Assembly (NCBI GenBank): GCA_965284365.1
Contig: OZ260079.1
Location: 1,116,001-1,180,000 of the forward strand
Length of the DNA: 64,000 nucleotides
Direction of reading: 5' to 3'
From: Phragmitibacter sp965284365
GTDB lineage: Bacteria > Verrucomicrobiota > Verrucomicrobiia > Verrucomicrobiales > Verrucomicrobiaceae
Under the pieces are notes generated by a model. The model was not told the origin of the DNA, ran no database searches, and was given only the letters and a program-made list of their open reading frames with translations. The translations under genes were made by a program, and so were the position numbers. Shown in pieces: positions 38,613 to 47,710 of the stretch; within the stretch, counting starts at the first letter, position 1; each line of letters starts with the position of its first letter.

Positions 38613-38633
38613 CTGCCATGCGAAGCATGGCAG
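38613..38633. repeat. Perfect 9-bp hairpin
   Basis: CTGCCATGC (38613-38621), loop GAA, GCATGGCAG (38625-38633), followed by ATCCTTTT. It lies between convergent genes, so it could terminate the plus-strand transcript; it also resembles REP-type units. Confidence 0.5.
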
Positions 38634-38679
38634 ATCCTTTTAAAGTTGGCGCACGAGGACGTTCTAGCCACGGATGGCC

Positions 38680-39795
38680 CTACACATTAAACCGCCACTC
38701 AACGACATCGCCGTCTTTCATGACGTACTCTTTGCCTTCGATGCGGAGCTTGCCCTTTTCACGGCACTTGGCGTAGGTGCCCAGTTCGGTGAGATCATTA
38801 TAAGCAACGATTTCACCAGCGATGAAGCCACGCTCGAAGTCGCTGTGGATGACCCCGGCGGCCTGCGGCGCCTTCATGCCTTTCACAAAGGTCCAGGCAC
38901 GTGTTTCTTTCTCACCGGTCGTCAAATAGGTCTGCAGACCGAGAAGAGAATAGACTCCTTTGATCAGGCGGGAGACACCGCTGTCCGTCACGCCCAGATC
39001 CTTTAGATACTCTTGGGCTTCCGCAGGGGGCAGATCGATCAGTTCACTTTCGATATTGGCGCTGATCACGACCGCGCTCGCGGCATGGGCATGGCGCACA
39101 TACTCGCGCACCTTGCCTACCAGCGCGTGGTTGTCGGGGTCATTGGAGGCCGAGGCCAGTTCGTCCTCGGAAACGTTGCAAGCGTAGATGCAGGGCTTCG
39201 CGCTCAGCAGGAAGAAGCTCTTAAGCAATTTTGCCTCTTCCTCTTCCAATTCCAGGATAACGGCGGGCTTCAGTTGATCCAGATGAGGGATAAGCTTGTC
39301 GCACAGAGCGAGTTCCGCCTGGGCTTCCTTGTTGCCCCGCTTGGCCTCCTTTTCCACCCGGTTACGGCGTTTGGACACGGCGTCCATATCCGCGAGAATG
39401 AGCTCCGTATTGATGACTTCAATGTCGCGCACGGGCTCGATGCTGCCGTCCACGTGGTGAATGTCGGAACTTTCAAAGCAGCGCACCACGTGCACGATGG
39501 CATCCACCTCACGGATGTGGCTGAGGAACTGATTGCCGAGGCCTTCCCCCTTGCTGGCGCCCTTCACCAAGCCCGCGATGTCGACGAATTCGATGGCCGC
39601 GTGGATCAGCTTCTGGGAGTGCGAAATCTTGCTGAGCACATCCAATCGCTCATCCGGCACCATGACGACGCCCAGATTCGGATCAATCGTGCAAAAAGGA
39701 TAGTTCGCGGCTTCCGCCTTCCGGGTGCGGGTGACCGCATTGAAGAGGGTGGATTTGCCGACGTTGGGGAGACCGACGATGCCTGCGCGTAACAT
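38680..39795 (-). CDS. ychF: YchF/OLA1-type P-loop ATPase
   Basis: 371 residues. Universally conserved Obg-related nucleotidase that binds ribosomes and prefers ATP. The P-loop GLPNVGKST lies at 8-16, followed by VDIAGLVKGASKGEGLGNQFLSHIREVDAIVHVVRCF (switch II region). The C-terminal TGS-like domain has RAWTFVKGMKAPQAAGVIHSDFERGFIAGEIVAY. Length is normal. Convergent with the membrane protein gene, divergent from the Nif3-like gene. Confidence 0.97.
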   Translation of the reverse strand: MLRAGIVGLPNVGKSTLFNAVTRTRKAEAANYPFCTIDPNLGVVMVPDERLDVLSKISHSQKLIHAAIEFVDIAGLVKGASKGEGLGNQFLSHIREVDAIVHVVRCFESSDIHHVDGSIEPVRDIEVINTELILADMDAVSKRRNRVEKEAKRGNKEAQAELALCDKLIPHLDQLKPAVILELEEEEAKLLKSFFLLSAKPCIYACNVSEDELASASNDPDNHALVGKVREYVRHAHAASAVVISANIESELIDLPPAEAQEYLKDLGVTDSGVSRLIKGVYSLLGLQTYLTTGEKETRAWTFVKGMKAPQAAGVIHSDFERGFIAGEIVAYNDLTELGTYAKCREKGKLRIEGKEYVMKDGDVVEWRFNV

Positions 39796-39873
39796 GGGGC
39801 GCAGAGCCTAGCAGCAACTGAGCGCCGTGCGAGAAGAATTGCAGCCTCCCGTGCCGCGCCCTAGTATGGCACC

Positions 39874-40632
39874 GTGCACCTCCACACCCTCACCACGTAC
39901 CTGAACGACGTCCTCCGGATCAAGGAAATCGCGGACTACCCGGGCGCGCTCAATGGCCTCCAAGCGGAAAATTTCTCCGGCCAGGTGACCAAAATCGCGG
40001 CAGCGGTGGATGCTCATCTGCCTGTGGTCCAGCAAGCGGTCCTCAAAGGCTGCGATTTTTTACTGGTACATCATGGCATGTTCTGGAACGGCCCGCATCC
40101 GCTAGTGGGTAGCCAGTTCGCCAAAATCCAAACCTGCGTGCAGGGAAATCTGGCGGTGTACAGTGCCCATCTGCCACTGGACGGGCACACTGTTTTTGGC
40201 AACAGCATGCTACTAGCGAAGGCCCTGGAAGACTCGGATCGGTGGGAGCCCTTCTTCCCCTACAAAAATTTCGACATTGGCGTGCGCGCCGAAATCCACT
40301 TAAACCGTGACGAATTGGTCAGTCGGCTGGCCGACGTACTGGGAAGTCCCGTCCACCTCTGCCCGGGCGGTCCCGAAACCACCGGGCACATCGGTGTGGT
40401 CACGGGCGGCGCAGGATCTGAAATCGCTTCGATGAAAGAAGCGGGCATCGACACTTTCATCACCGGCGAAGGCCCCCACTGGAGCTATACTTTAGCGGAG
40501 GAACTGGGTATCAACGTCCTGTATGGTGGCCATTACGCAACGGAGACCTTTGGAGTGAAGGCGCTGGCGGCGCACCTAAGCGAACAATTTGAGGTGCCTT
40601 GGGAATTCATTGATCATCCGACGGGCTTGTAA
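39874..40632 (+). CDS. Nif3-like dinuclear metal-centre protein, GTG start
   Basis: 252 residues. The Nif3/YbgI (DUF34) family forms toroidal hexamers with a di-metal site; GTP cyclohydrolase I type 2 annotations exist, but the reaction is unsettled. Metal ligands are visible: H66-H67 in LLVHHGMFW, AHLPLDGH, and ITGEGPHWSYTLAEELGINVLYGGHYATE near the end. The start is GTG at 39874; an ATG at 39866 is out of frame. Confidence 0.88.
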   Translation: MHLHTLTTYLNDVLRIKEIADYPGALNGLQAENFSGQVTKIAAAVDAHLPVVQQAVLKGCDFLLVHHGMFWNGPHPLVGSQFAKIQTCVQGNLAVYSAHLPLDGHTVFGNSMLLAKALEDSDRWEPFFPYKNFDIGVRAEIHLNRDELVSRLADVLGSPVHLCPGGPETTGHIGVVTGGAGSEIASMKEAGIDTFITGEGPHWSYTLAEELGINVLYGGHYATETFGVKALAAHLSEQFEVPWEFIDHPTGL

Positions 40633-40697
40633 GGGGCGTTTGTTGCACACATGATGGGGATCAGATAGGTCAGTCTGCCGCCGCGAATTCCGCCCCC

Positions 40698-42509
40698 ATG
40701 CGCCTTTTCCTTTCCAACCCTGCAGGACTTTGGGCGCTGCTGGCTATCCCGGTCATCTTCCTGATCCATTTCCTTCAGGAAAAATCACGCCGTGTGCGCG
40801 TGAGCACCCTCTTCCTTCTGGAGCGGGTGCAGCCGGAAAGCCGGGCCGGCGCGAGGATTGAGCGCTTGCGTAACTCCGCGCAGCTTTGGTGGCAATGTCT
40901 GGCAGCACTGCTCTTTGCGTGGCTGCTTTCCGCGCCTCGTTGGATAAAGGAGGATTCGCGTCAGACGGTCGTGGTGGTGATGGACAGCTCCGCTTCGATG
41001 GCGGCTTTCAAGGAGCAGACTCAGACGATGCTATCCCAAAAGCTGGCGGCTTGGCGGAAGAGCGCCGCGCATACCGACTGGCACCTGCTGGAATCCAATC
41101 CCCGCAAACCCGCCTTGTATGCTGGCGACCAGTTGCCGGAACTCCTGGCAACCCTTGAGAAGTGGCGGCCCACCATGGGCACGCATCGACCTGACGGCGT
41201 GCTCGCGACAGCCCGTGCTCTGGTGAAGAAACATGGCTTGGTCATTTTCGTGACCGATTGCGATATGGAAGTCCCGCCTGATGTGGGCCTCCTCTCGGCC
41301 GCGGAGGTCATCAGCAATGCAGGGTTCGCTGGAGTGGAAGTCGGCCTGACGAATGAAAAGAACGCGGCTGCCTCAGGAATGAAATGGCGGACACTGGTTA
41401 AGAACTGGGGCGCTGATTCAGTGCAGCGGGAATGGTGGATCGAGGACGGTAACTGGCCAAAGGAGGAAGTGACGCGGCATCCCATCCAGCTTCAGCCGGG
41501 ACAAACGCTAATCCTTTCCGGCGAACTGCCGCCATCCATGGATCGCGCAACACTTGTGCTGACCTCCGATCAATTCACGTGGGACGACCGGGTACCGCTG
41601 CAAAAGCCCTCGCCCAAAACGCTGCTGGTGGATGTCCGCATGGGTGGATCGAGTGGGGATCTACTCCGGAAAATGATCGGCACCCTGGAGCATGTGAAAC
41701 TCAGCTCGGGCGGTAGCACTGGAACTGCATCTGTCACGCCGTCTGCCGGTCTGACCATCACGGAGATTGGCACAGCAGTAGACGGTGACGCCATCCTCCT
41801 TGCCGGTGGCGTGGAGAACGAAAGACAACTTGATGCCGCGTGGACCGTTGCAGAAGATCATCCGCTCACCCGTGAGCTGAATTGGATGGGTCTTCTCACA
41901 CCGCCTCCGGTCGATCTGGTAGTGACGGAAGGCGACGAGCCACTGCTGTGGAAGGGTGCCAGACCTCTGGCCTTGCTGCGCAATCGCATGGGTGAAGCTG
42001 GGCTGAAGTCCAAACAACTGCTGCTAGGCTGGAATCTGCCGGCGTCCACAGCGGCGAGGGATCCCGCCATGCTGGTGCTTCTTTTCCGATTCGTGGAGCA
42101 GATCCGGCAAAATCAAAAAATGCCGTGGGCAGGAAATTTTGAAACGAGCCAGAAGCTGGAGGTTGCGGGCGCCGCTACTCGACGTGCAGGCGGTGAGTCC
42201 GTGCCAAACGATGGCCGCGTAATGGCAGAGCCAGGGCATTTCGAGTTGCTCGATCAAGGTGGCGGCGAACTGGTTCGCGGTGCAGCCGCATTCGCGGACA
42301 CTCGTGAGTCTGACTTTGCTGAGGCCAAGTCATTGGATACCGTCGAGACCCGGCAAACAGCAGCCGCGCTGCAACAAAGCGAGGCTGATCCGTACTCCGC
42401 GCTTTGGCTGATTCTGGCGATGGCATGCCTTGTCGCTTCCTGGGCTTGGCGAAACGGTAAAAAAGCTGTTCAACCCCAACGAACACTTCGGTCCGCCGTA
42501 GTGCGTTGA
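40698..42509 (+). CDS. BatA/vWA membrane protein
   Basis: 603 residues. The N-terminal BatA (aerotolerance regulator N-terminal) segment has hydrophobic helices at about 8-26 and 63-79 around LFLLERVQPESRAGARIERLRN. A vWA-like domain follows, starting VVVVMDSSASM (MIDAS DSSAS at 96-100). The C-terminus has a last helix LWLILAMACLVASW. The middle part (about 280-420) is a beta-rich region with a glutamine-amidotransferase-like end seen in these proteins. It is expected to sit in the inner membrane with vWA in the periplasm. Its partner starts 40 nt downstream; MoxR ATPase and DUF58 genes, usual companions, are not adjacent. Confidence 0.8.
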   Translation: MRLFLSNPAGLWALLAIPVIFLIHFLQEKSRRVRVSTLFLLERVQPESRAGARIERLRNSAQLWWQCLAALLFAWLLSAPRWIKEDSRQTVVVVMDSSASMAAFKEQTQTMLSQKLAAWRKSAAHTDWHLLESNPRKPALYAGDQLPELLATLEKWRPTMGTHRPDGVLATARALVKKHGLVIFVTDCDMEVPPDVGLLSAAEVISNAGFAGVEVGLTNEKNAAASGMKWRTLVKNWGADSVQREWWIEDGNWPKEEVTRHPIQLQPGQTLILSGELPPSMDRATLVLTSDQFTWDDRVPLQKPSPKTLLVDVRMGGSSGDLLRKMIGTLEHVKLSSGGSTGTASVTPSAGLTITEIGTAVDGDAILLAGGVENERQLDAAWTVAEDHPLTRELNWMGLLTPPPVDLVVTEGDEPLLWKGARPLALLRNRMGEAGLKSKQLLLGWNLPASTAARDPAMLVLLFRFVEQIRQNQKMPWAGNFETSQKLEVAGAATRRAGGESVPNDGRVMAEPGHFELLDQGGGELVRGAAAFADTRESDFAEAKSLDTVETRQTAAALQQSEADPYSALWLILAMACLVASWAWRNGKKAVQPQRTLRSAVVR

Positions 42510-42549
42510 TGCCTACCGTCTGATTCAAAAACCTCCCCTTTCCGAGTTC

Positions 42550-45102
42550 ATGCGTTTCGCTTCTCCCGAGTGGTTCATCCTGATCCCCGCCTTGGCGGTG
42601 GCAGGGTGGTATTGGCGGGGATGGCGGCTGGAGAAACCGCTGCGACTCTTGTGTCTGTTGCTGCTGGTCTTATGGCTCGCCCAACCCCAAATCCTGCGTC
42701 AGTCCGATGGCCTTGATCTTTGGGTCCTGGTGGATCGCTCGGAGTCAGCCGACTCGGTGCTGCCCCCGAAACTGGCGGAGTGGGAGCTGATTCTAGACAA
42801 GTCGAAGGGCTCGCAGGATCGGCTTTTCTTCGTGGACTTCGCCGGAGAGGCCGTGAAGCGCGGGGCGCAAATTCGCAGCGGAGCAGACGCACAGCAATAC
42901 GCTGGCCCGCGCAGTGCCACGCGCTTAAAATCCGCTGCGGATTTCACTTTGTCGCAGACGGAGGCGGATCGCGCTTCGCGACTTTTGGTATTTACTGACG
43001 GCTTCAGCACCGAGCCTCTCGAAGATCTGTCGGATCGACTCAATGCCCAAGCCACGCCGCTGGATTACCGTCTCGCTTTAACGGATACGACTTCAGATTT
43101 TCGGCTCGCTGCGCTCTCCCTTCCGCGCCGTGTGCAACCGATTGAGGCCTTCCTCGCCGAGGTGACCGTGATGGGAAGCCGGGATGCGAAGGTGCAAGTG
43201 GAACTGCTACGAAATGGGCAGAGCATCGGGGTAAGAGACGTCGTGGTCACGGAGGGCCTCGGGCGGCTGCGTTTCACCGACCGCCTGAGTCAGCCGGGGG
43301 CTTTCCAATACGAGGCCCGGCTCATTGCCGAAGGGGATAGCCTTCCAGGAAACAACAGCGCCTCACAATGGGTGGAGGTGCAAGGCGGTCCCCGCATCCT
43401 TTTGGTGACCAACTACGAACAGGATCCTTTGGCCGAGGTGCTGAAAGCGCAGGGCTTTGATGTGCAGATGCAGACCGAGCCAGGCAAAGCCTCCATCGGG
43501 GATCTGAGCGCGGCGAAGGCCGTGGTGCTGAACAACGTCCCAGCCTACGAACTGAACGGCGACTTCCTGCGCGGCATGGATTTCTTTGTGAACCACCAAG
43601 GCGGCGGACTGGCCATGGTGGGCGGAAAGTTTAGCTTTGCAGCAGGCGGCTATTTTGGATCACCCATCGAGCCGCTTCTGCCAGTCAGCATGGAATTGAA
43701 ACAGGAGCACCGGAAGCTGGCCGTGGCGCTCGCCATTGTGATGGATCGCTCCGGCAGCATGGCCATGACAGCACCGGGAACTTCCGTGCAAAAAATGGAT
43801 CTGGCGAATGAGGGGGCAGCACGCGGCATCGGCTTGTTGGGCGACAACGACTTCGTCACTATCTTTGCGGTGGATAGCGCGGCGCATAGTGTGGCGCCGC
43901 TGATGCCAGTGGGTGCGAACCGCGGGAAGCTGCAAAATCTGACTCGCCGGGTGCAAAGCTCCGGCGGCGGCATCTTTGTTTACCAAGGACTGAAGGCAGC
44001 GTGGGAAGAGCTGCAAAAAGCGAAAGTCGGCCAGCGTCATATCATCCTTTTCGCCGACGCAGCCGATGCGGAGGAACCCGGGGAATATGTGAAACTACTG
44101 GCAGAGATGGCCAAAGAGAAATGCACGGTCAGCGTCATCGGTCTCGGGACGGACAAGGATCCGGATGCCGCCTTCCTCATGGATGTGGCGAAGCTGGGCG
44201 GCGGTCGCATATTCTTCAACGCCAATCCGAATGAGCTGCCGGCTCTGTTCGCTCAAGAGACGGTTGCTGTCGCACGCTCGGCCTTCATCGAAGAACCGGT
44301 GCCCGTGAAAGGCACACCGGGCAGCCTGGAGATGGCAGCAGCGATGGATTGGCTGCCGAAAGTGGACGGTTACAACCTGAGTTATCTGCGGCCCAACGCC
44401 ACTCAGGCAGCGGTGAGCGGAGATGAATACGAGGCACCTCTGGTAGCATTTTGGCAGCGGGGTGCGGGACGGGCGGCTTCCGTATCGTTCCCACTTGGCG
44501 GCAACTTCTCCCAGTCGGTCAGAGCGTGGCCCGGCTATGGTGGCTTCGCGCAGAGTCTCCTCCGTTGGCTCATGGGAGAAGAGGCACCTGCCGGTGCAGG
44601 GCTACGCACCCGGATGGATGGAAGCAAGCTGCGGGCAGAGCTGTTTTTTGATGAGAGCTGGAACGATCGGATCGCAGAAAAAGCGCCGGAACTGATCCTT
44701 TCTCAGGGGGCCGACGGGCAAGCCACTCCCACCGCATGGGAGCGGCTGGCGCCCGGCCATTTTCAGGCGGTCATTGATCTTGAGCCCGGCAAATTCGTCC
44801 GCGGAGCCGTAAAGATCGGCAAAACGGCCTTCCCCTTTGGGCCAGTGAACGCGGTGGTTAACCCCGAGTGGAGCTTCCCCAAGCAAAGAGTCGACGAACT
44901 CAAGACTGTGAGCGCGCGTAGTGGCGGGGAAGAACGAGTGGATCTGACCGACGTATGGAAGGCTCCGCGCCCACCCTCCTGGCAGGACATCCGCCAGTGG
45001 CTGCTGATCGCAATTATTATCGTCTTCCTACTGGAAGCCTGGCAGACTCGAGCGGGATGGGGAGCCAGTTGGTGGAAGAAGAACAAGACGGTGACTGCTT
45101 GA
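42550..45102 (+). CDS. Large membrane protein with two vWA domains
   Basis: 850 residues. Two N-terminal helices (about 8-20, 31-46) are followed by a first vWA-like domain with DRSES at 62-66. A linking region resembles a class-I glutamine-amidotransferase-like fold (GPRILLVTNYEQDPLAEVLKAQGFDV ... GGGLAMVGGKFSF). A second, classical vWA domain has DRSGS at 399-403 and IILFADAADAEEPGEY. A C-terminal helix (WLLIAIIIVFLLEAW) and basic tail end the protein. The family is known from PVC and Bacteroidetes genomes as vWA/BatB-like; it probably forms a metal-dependent envelope complex with the 603-residue neighbour. Function unknown. Confidence 0.8.
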   Translation: MRFASPEWFILIPALAVAGWYWRGWRLEKPLRLLCLLLLVLWLAQPQILRQSDGLDLWVLVDRSESADSVLPPKLAEWELILDKSKGSQDRLFFVDFAGEAVKRGAQIRSGADAQQYAGPRSATRLKSAADFTLSQTEADRASRLLVFTDGFSTEPLEDLSDRLNAQATPLDYRLALTDTTSDFRLAALSLPRRVQPIEAFLAEVTVMGSRDAKVQVELLRNGQSIGVRDVVVTEGLGRLRFTDRLSQPGAFQYEARLIAEGDSLPGNNSASQWVEVQGGPRILLVTNYEQDPLAEVLKAQGFDVQMQTEPGKASIGDLSAAKAVVLNNVPAYELNGDFLRGMDFFVNHQGGGLAMVGGKFSFAAGGYFGSPIEPLLPVSMELKQEHRKLAVALAIVMDRSGSMAMTAPGTSVQKMDLANEGAARGIGLLGDNDFVTIFAVDSAAHSVAPLMPVGANRGKLQNLTRRVQSSGGGIFVYQGLKAAWEELQKAKVGQRHIILFADAADAEEPGEYVKLLAEMAKEKCTVSVIGLGTDKDPDAAFLMDVAKLGGGRIFFNANPNELPALFAQETVAVARSAFIEEPVPVKGTPGSLEMAAAMDWLPKVDGYNLSYLRPNATQAAVSGDEYEAPLVAFWQRGAGRAASVSFPLGGNFSQSVRAWPGYGGFAQSLLRWLMGEEAPAGAGLRTRMDGSKLRAELFFDESWNDRIAEKAPELILSQGADGQATPTAWERLAPGHFQAVIDLEPGKFVRGAVKIGKTAFPFGPVNAVVNPEWSFPKQRVDELKTVSARSGGEERVDLTDVWKAPRPPSWQDIRQWLLIAIIIVFLLEAWQTRAGWGASWWKKNKTVTA

Positions 45103-45112
45103 GTCTGCTCCC

Positions 45113-45805
45113 TCACAGAAGATCGCCCGCTTCCAACTTCGGAAGCGGCATGTTACTCGCCACGCGCCCACTGTAGAGTTCCACAGCGCGCTTGGCCACA
45201 ATGTCCACGATGGCTGGCTGGAGAGTGCGAGTTGCCACGTTGGACACCGCCATGGATGCCCACATGACCGGGCTGTTGTAGCGCAACACCTGCCACACAG
45301 GGAGCAGTCGCTTGTACCATTTGTTCAGCTTTTGTACGGTCTCGTGTTTCCAGACTTCCTTGCCTTTTTCCCAAGTTCGCAGGGCGGTATGAGCGCTCAC
45401 GTTCACCAACTTACCGATGGTGCGAGTTTGCAGGAAATCTGTGACATCCGAGGCGGCCAACTGAATGGCCTGCGTGAAATGGCTCAGGCCGGGAGCCAAC
45501 AATGGCTGGGGTGACTCCGGGTGATATATGAGGGCAATCTCTTTGACCAAGCGGGGTATCTCCTCCACCAAGGGCGGTAGCCACTCAGGATTGGGATTGG
45601 TATGCCAGCGAAGACGGTTTTTGCAGGCATCGATCGCTGCGAGTGCGGCCTGATCTCGCTCACCCGGAGCCTGCGTGAACAGGTCGGAGGCCGAGGCGTG
45701 TTTGGCCGAACGCAAGTCGGCCAGGAAGCGCATGCCGAACCAGATGACGACGATCCCGCCGCCGCACACCAGCCCTGCCAGAAAAATCAGGATATTGCCC
45801 AGCAT
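45113..45805 (-). CDS. Membrane-anchored protein of unknown function
   Basis: 230 residues from the ATG at 45805, which directly opens a helix (MLGNILIFLAGLVCGGGIVVIWFGMRFL). The rest is helical and polar, with LPPLVEEIPRLVKEIALIYHPESPQPLLAPGLSHFTQAIQLAASDVTDFLQT. A region SAHTALRTWEKGKEVWKHETVQKLNKWYKRLLPVWQVLRYNSPVMWASMAVSN resembles the amphipathic end of DUF697/small-GTPase-associated membrane proteins, but the match is weak. The longer frame to 45904 overlaps the SDR promoter and is rejected. Convergent with the vWA gene, 10-nt gap. Confidence 0.6.
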   Translation of the reverse strand: MLGNILIFLAGLVCGGGIVVIWFGMRFLADLRSAKHASASDLFTQAPGERDQAALAAIDACKNRLRWHTNPNPEWLPPLVEEIPRLVKEIALIYHPESPQPLLAPGLSHFTQAIQLAASDVTDFLQTRTIGKLVNVSAHTALRTWEKGKEVWKHETVQKLNKWYKRLLPVWQVLRYNSPVMWASMAVSNVATRTLQPAIVDIVAKRAVELYSGRVASNMPLPKLEAGDLL

Positions 45806-45927
45806 CTTGCGCCTCGGGGAATGGGTGGCCCAGCCCGGAATCGGCGCAAGCCATTTCTCCGGCCTTGTTCCGGGCGCTGGCTCTGCTATGGACTGAATTC
45901 GCACTCACTTCTCTCACTCATCATTTT

Positions 45928-46701
45928 ATGTCAGCAGAACTGTTTTCACTCAAGGGCCGCACCGCCGTGGTTATCGGCGGCACAGGCGAACTATGCGGAG
46001 CCATCGCGGAAGGATTTGCCGCAGCAGGCGCCGAAGTGGTTCTGGTCGGCCGGGACGCCACCAAAGCGGAGACCCGCCTGGCAGCCATCACGGCCGGCGG
46101 CGGCAAAGGTTACTTTCTGCAGGCGGACGCGAGCAGCAAAGCACCGCTGGAAGGCGTGCTGGCAGAAGTCGTGAAACGCAATGGCGTGTGCGACATCCTG
46201 GTCAATGGCGCCGGGGTGAACTCCGCCACGCCCTTCCTCGACATCGCGGAAGACGAATATGACCGGATCATGAACATCAACACGAAGGCTGTCTTCCTGG
46301 CCTGCCAGATCTTTGGCCGTTACTTCGTGGAAAACAAGATTCCTGCCAGCATCATCAATCTCGGTTCCATGTCGGGTCTGGTGCCGCTGAGTCGAGTGTT
46401 TACGTATTCCCTGAGCAAGGCGGCGGTGCACAACCTTTCCAAAAACCTGGCGCGCGAGTGGGCGCCATTAGGTATCCGGGTTAACACGCTGGTGCCCGGC
46501 TTCTTCCCCGCTGAACAAAACAAGAAAGTGCTGGTGCCGGAACGCATCGCCAAGATCATGGCGCATACGCCGGCGGCCCGCTTTGGCGAGGCGAAGGAAT
46601 TGGTGGGCGCGGCTCTGCTACTGGCCTCGAACGCAGCAGGTTCGTTTATCACCGGTCACGAGATGGTGGTGGACGGCGGCTACTCGGCCATGACCATTTA
46701 G
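45928..46701 (+). CDS. Short-chain dehydrogenase, D-mannonate oxidoreductase type
   Basis: 257 residues. Classical SDR: NAD motif VVIGGTGELCG (about 15-24), NGAGVN, serine S147/S149, Y160 and K164 (TYSLSKAAVHNL). The C-terminal PGFFPAEQNKKVLVPERIAKIMAHTPAARFGEAKELVGAALLLAS follows the pattern of the fructuronate reductase (UxuB-like) SDR group. That group interconverts D-fructuronate and D-mannonate in hexuronate catabolism. A KDG-kinase-like gene lies 2 kb further on. Family certain; substrate likely but unproven. Confidence 0.85.
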   Translation: MSAELFSLKGRTAVVIGGTGELCGAIAEGFAAAGAEVVLVGRDATKAETRLAAITAGGGKGYFLQADASSKAPLEGVLAEVVKRNGVCDILVNGAGVNSATPFLDIAEDEYDRIMNINTKAVFLACQIFGRYFVENKIPASIINLGSMSGLVPLSRVFTYSLSKAAVHNLSKNLAREWAPLGIRVNTLVPGFFPAEQNKKVLVPERIAKIMAHTPAARFGEAKELVGAALLLASNAAGSFITGHEMVVDGGYSAMTI

Positions 46702-46730
46702 CCCGGGGCTGACTCCGGGGATACGAGCCC

Positions 46731-47705
46731 ATGCTCACGTCGGATTTCGACTTTCATCTGCCAGAGGAACTGATCGCCAGCGAACCTCTGGCAGATCGTA
46801 GTGCCTCCCGGCTGATGGTGGTGAACCGAGCCGAGGGAACGATTGAGCATAGGCGTTTTGCCGAATTGCCGAGTCTGTTGCGGCCAACGGATCTGTTGGT
46901 ATTGAATAACAGCCGCGTGGTGCCCGCGCGGTTCTACGACAACACGCACAGCAAGGAATTGCTGAGGATTGAATCGATTACGCCGACTCGTTGGCGTTGC
47001 ATGGTGAAGCCGGGCAAGAAGCTGAGGATTGGCAATTTTTTTCCCATTGGGGAAGCGACTGGCGAGGTCGTTGGCATTGAAGAAAATGGCGACCGAATCA
47101 TCGAGTTTGATCGCCCTGTAGATGAAGGGTGTTACGGTCATCTGGCGCTGCCGCCGTATATGAAGCGGGAAGATCGCGAGGATGACCGGGAGCGATATCA
47201 GACCGTCTTTGCGGAACACGATGGATCATTGGCTGCGCCGACGGCAGGGCTGCACTTTACGCCGGAGATTTTGAAGAAGCTGCCCCATGTGTTTGTCACG
47301 CTGCATGTGGGGGTGGGGACGTTTCAACCGGTGAAGGCGGAGCGTCTGGAAGAGCATGTGATGCACGATGAGCAGTATTCCCTTGAGGAAAGCACCGCCG
47401 AGAAAATCCGGACAGCGGAACGGGTGGTCTCAGTCGGCACCACGGCGACAAGGGTGTTGGAGAGTGTCGCCGCCAAGCATGGTCAGGTCACCGCAGGGGA
47501 AGGCCGCACAAATATCTTCATCCATCCGCCTTATCAATTCCGCGTGGTGGACGTGCTGATTACGAACTTCCATCTGCCCAAGTCCACTTTGCTCATGCTG
47601 GTGAGCGCTTTCGCGGGCAGGGAATTGATTTTGCGCGCCTACGAGGAAGCCATTCAGCAACGGTATCGGTTTTACAGTTACGGCGATTGCATGTTGATAC
47701 TGTGA
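46731..47705 (+). CDS. queA: S-adenosylmethionine:tRNA ribosyltransferase-isomerase
   Basis: 324 residues. It transfers ribosyl from SAM to 7-aminomethyl-7-deazaguanine in tRNA to form epoxyqueuosine. Signatures are FDFHLPEELIASEPLADRSASRLMV, LLVLNNSRVVPAR, PPYMKREDREDDRERYQTVFAEHDGSLAAPTAGLHFTPEIL, HVGVGTFQPVKAERLEEHVMH and TNFHLPKSTLLMLVSAFAG. Length is slightly short for the family but all blocks are present. Starts 29 nt after the SDR gene. Confidence 0.96.
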   Translation: MLTSDFDFHLPEELIASEPLADRSASRLMVVNRAEGTIEHRRFAELPSLLRPTDLLVLNNSRVVPARFYDNTHSKELLRIESITPTRWRCMVKPGKKLRIGNFFPIGEATGEVVGIEENGDRIIEFDRPVDEGCYGHLALPPYMKREDREDDRERYQTVFAEHDGSLAAPTAGLHFTPEILKKLPHVFVTLHVGVGTFQPVKAERLEEHVMHDEQYSLEESTAEKIRTAERVVSVGTTATRVLESVAAKHGQVTAGEGRTNIFIHPPYQFRVVDVLITNFHLPKSTLLMLVSAFAGRELILRAYEEAIQQRYRFYSYGDCMLIL

Positions 47706-47710
47706 TTAAC

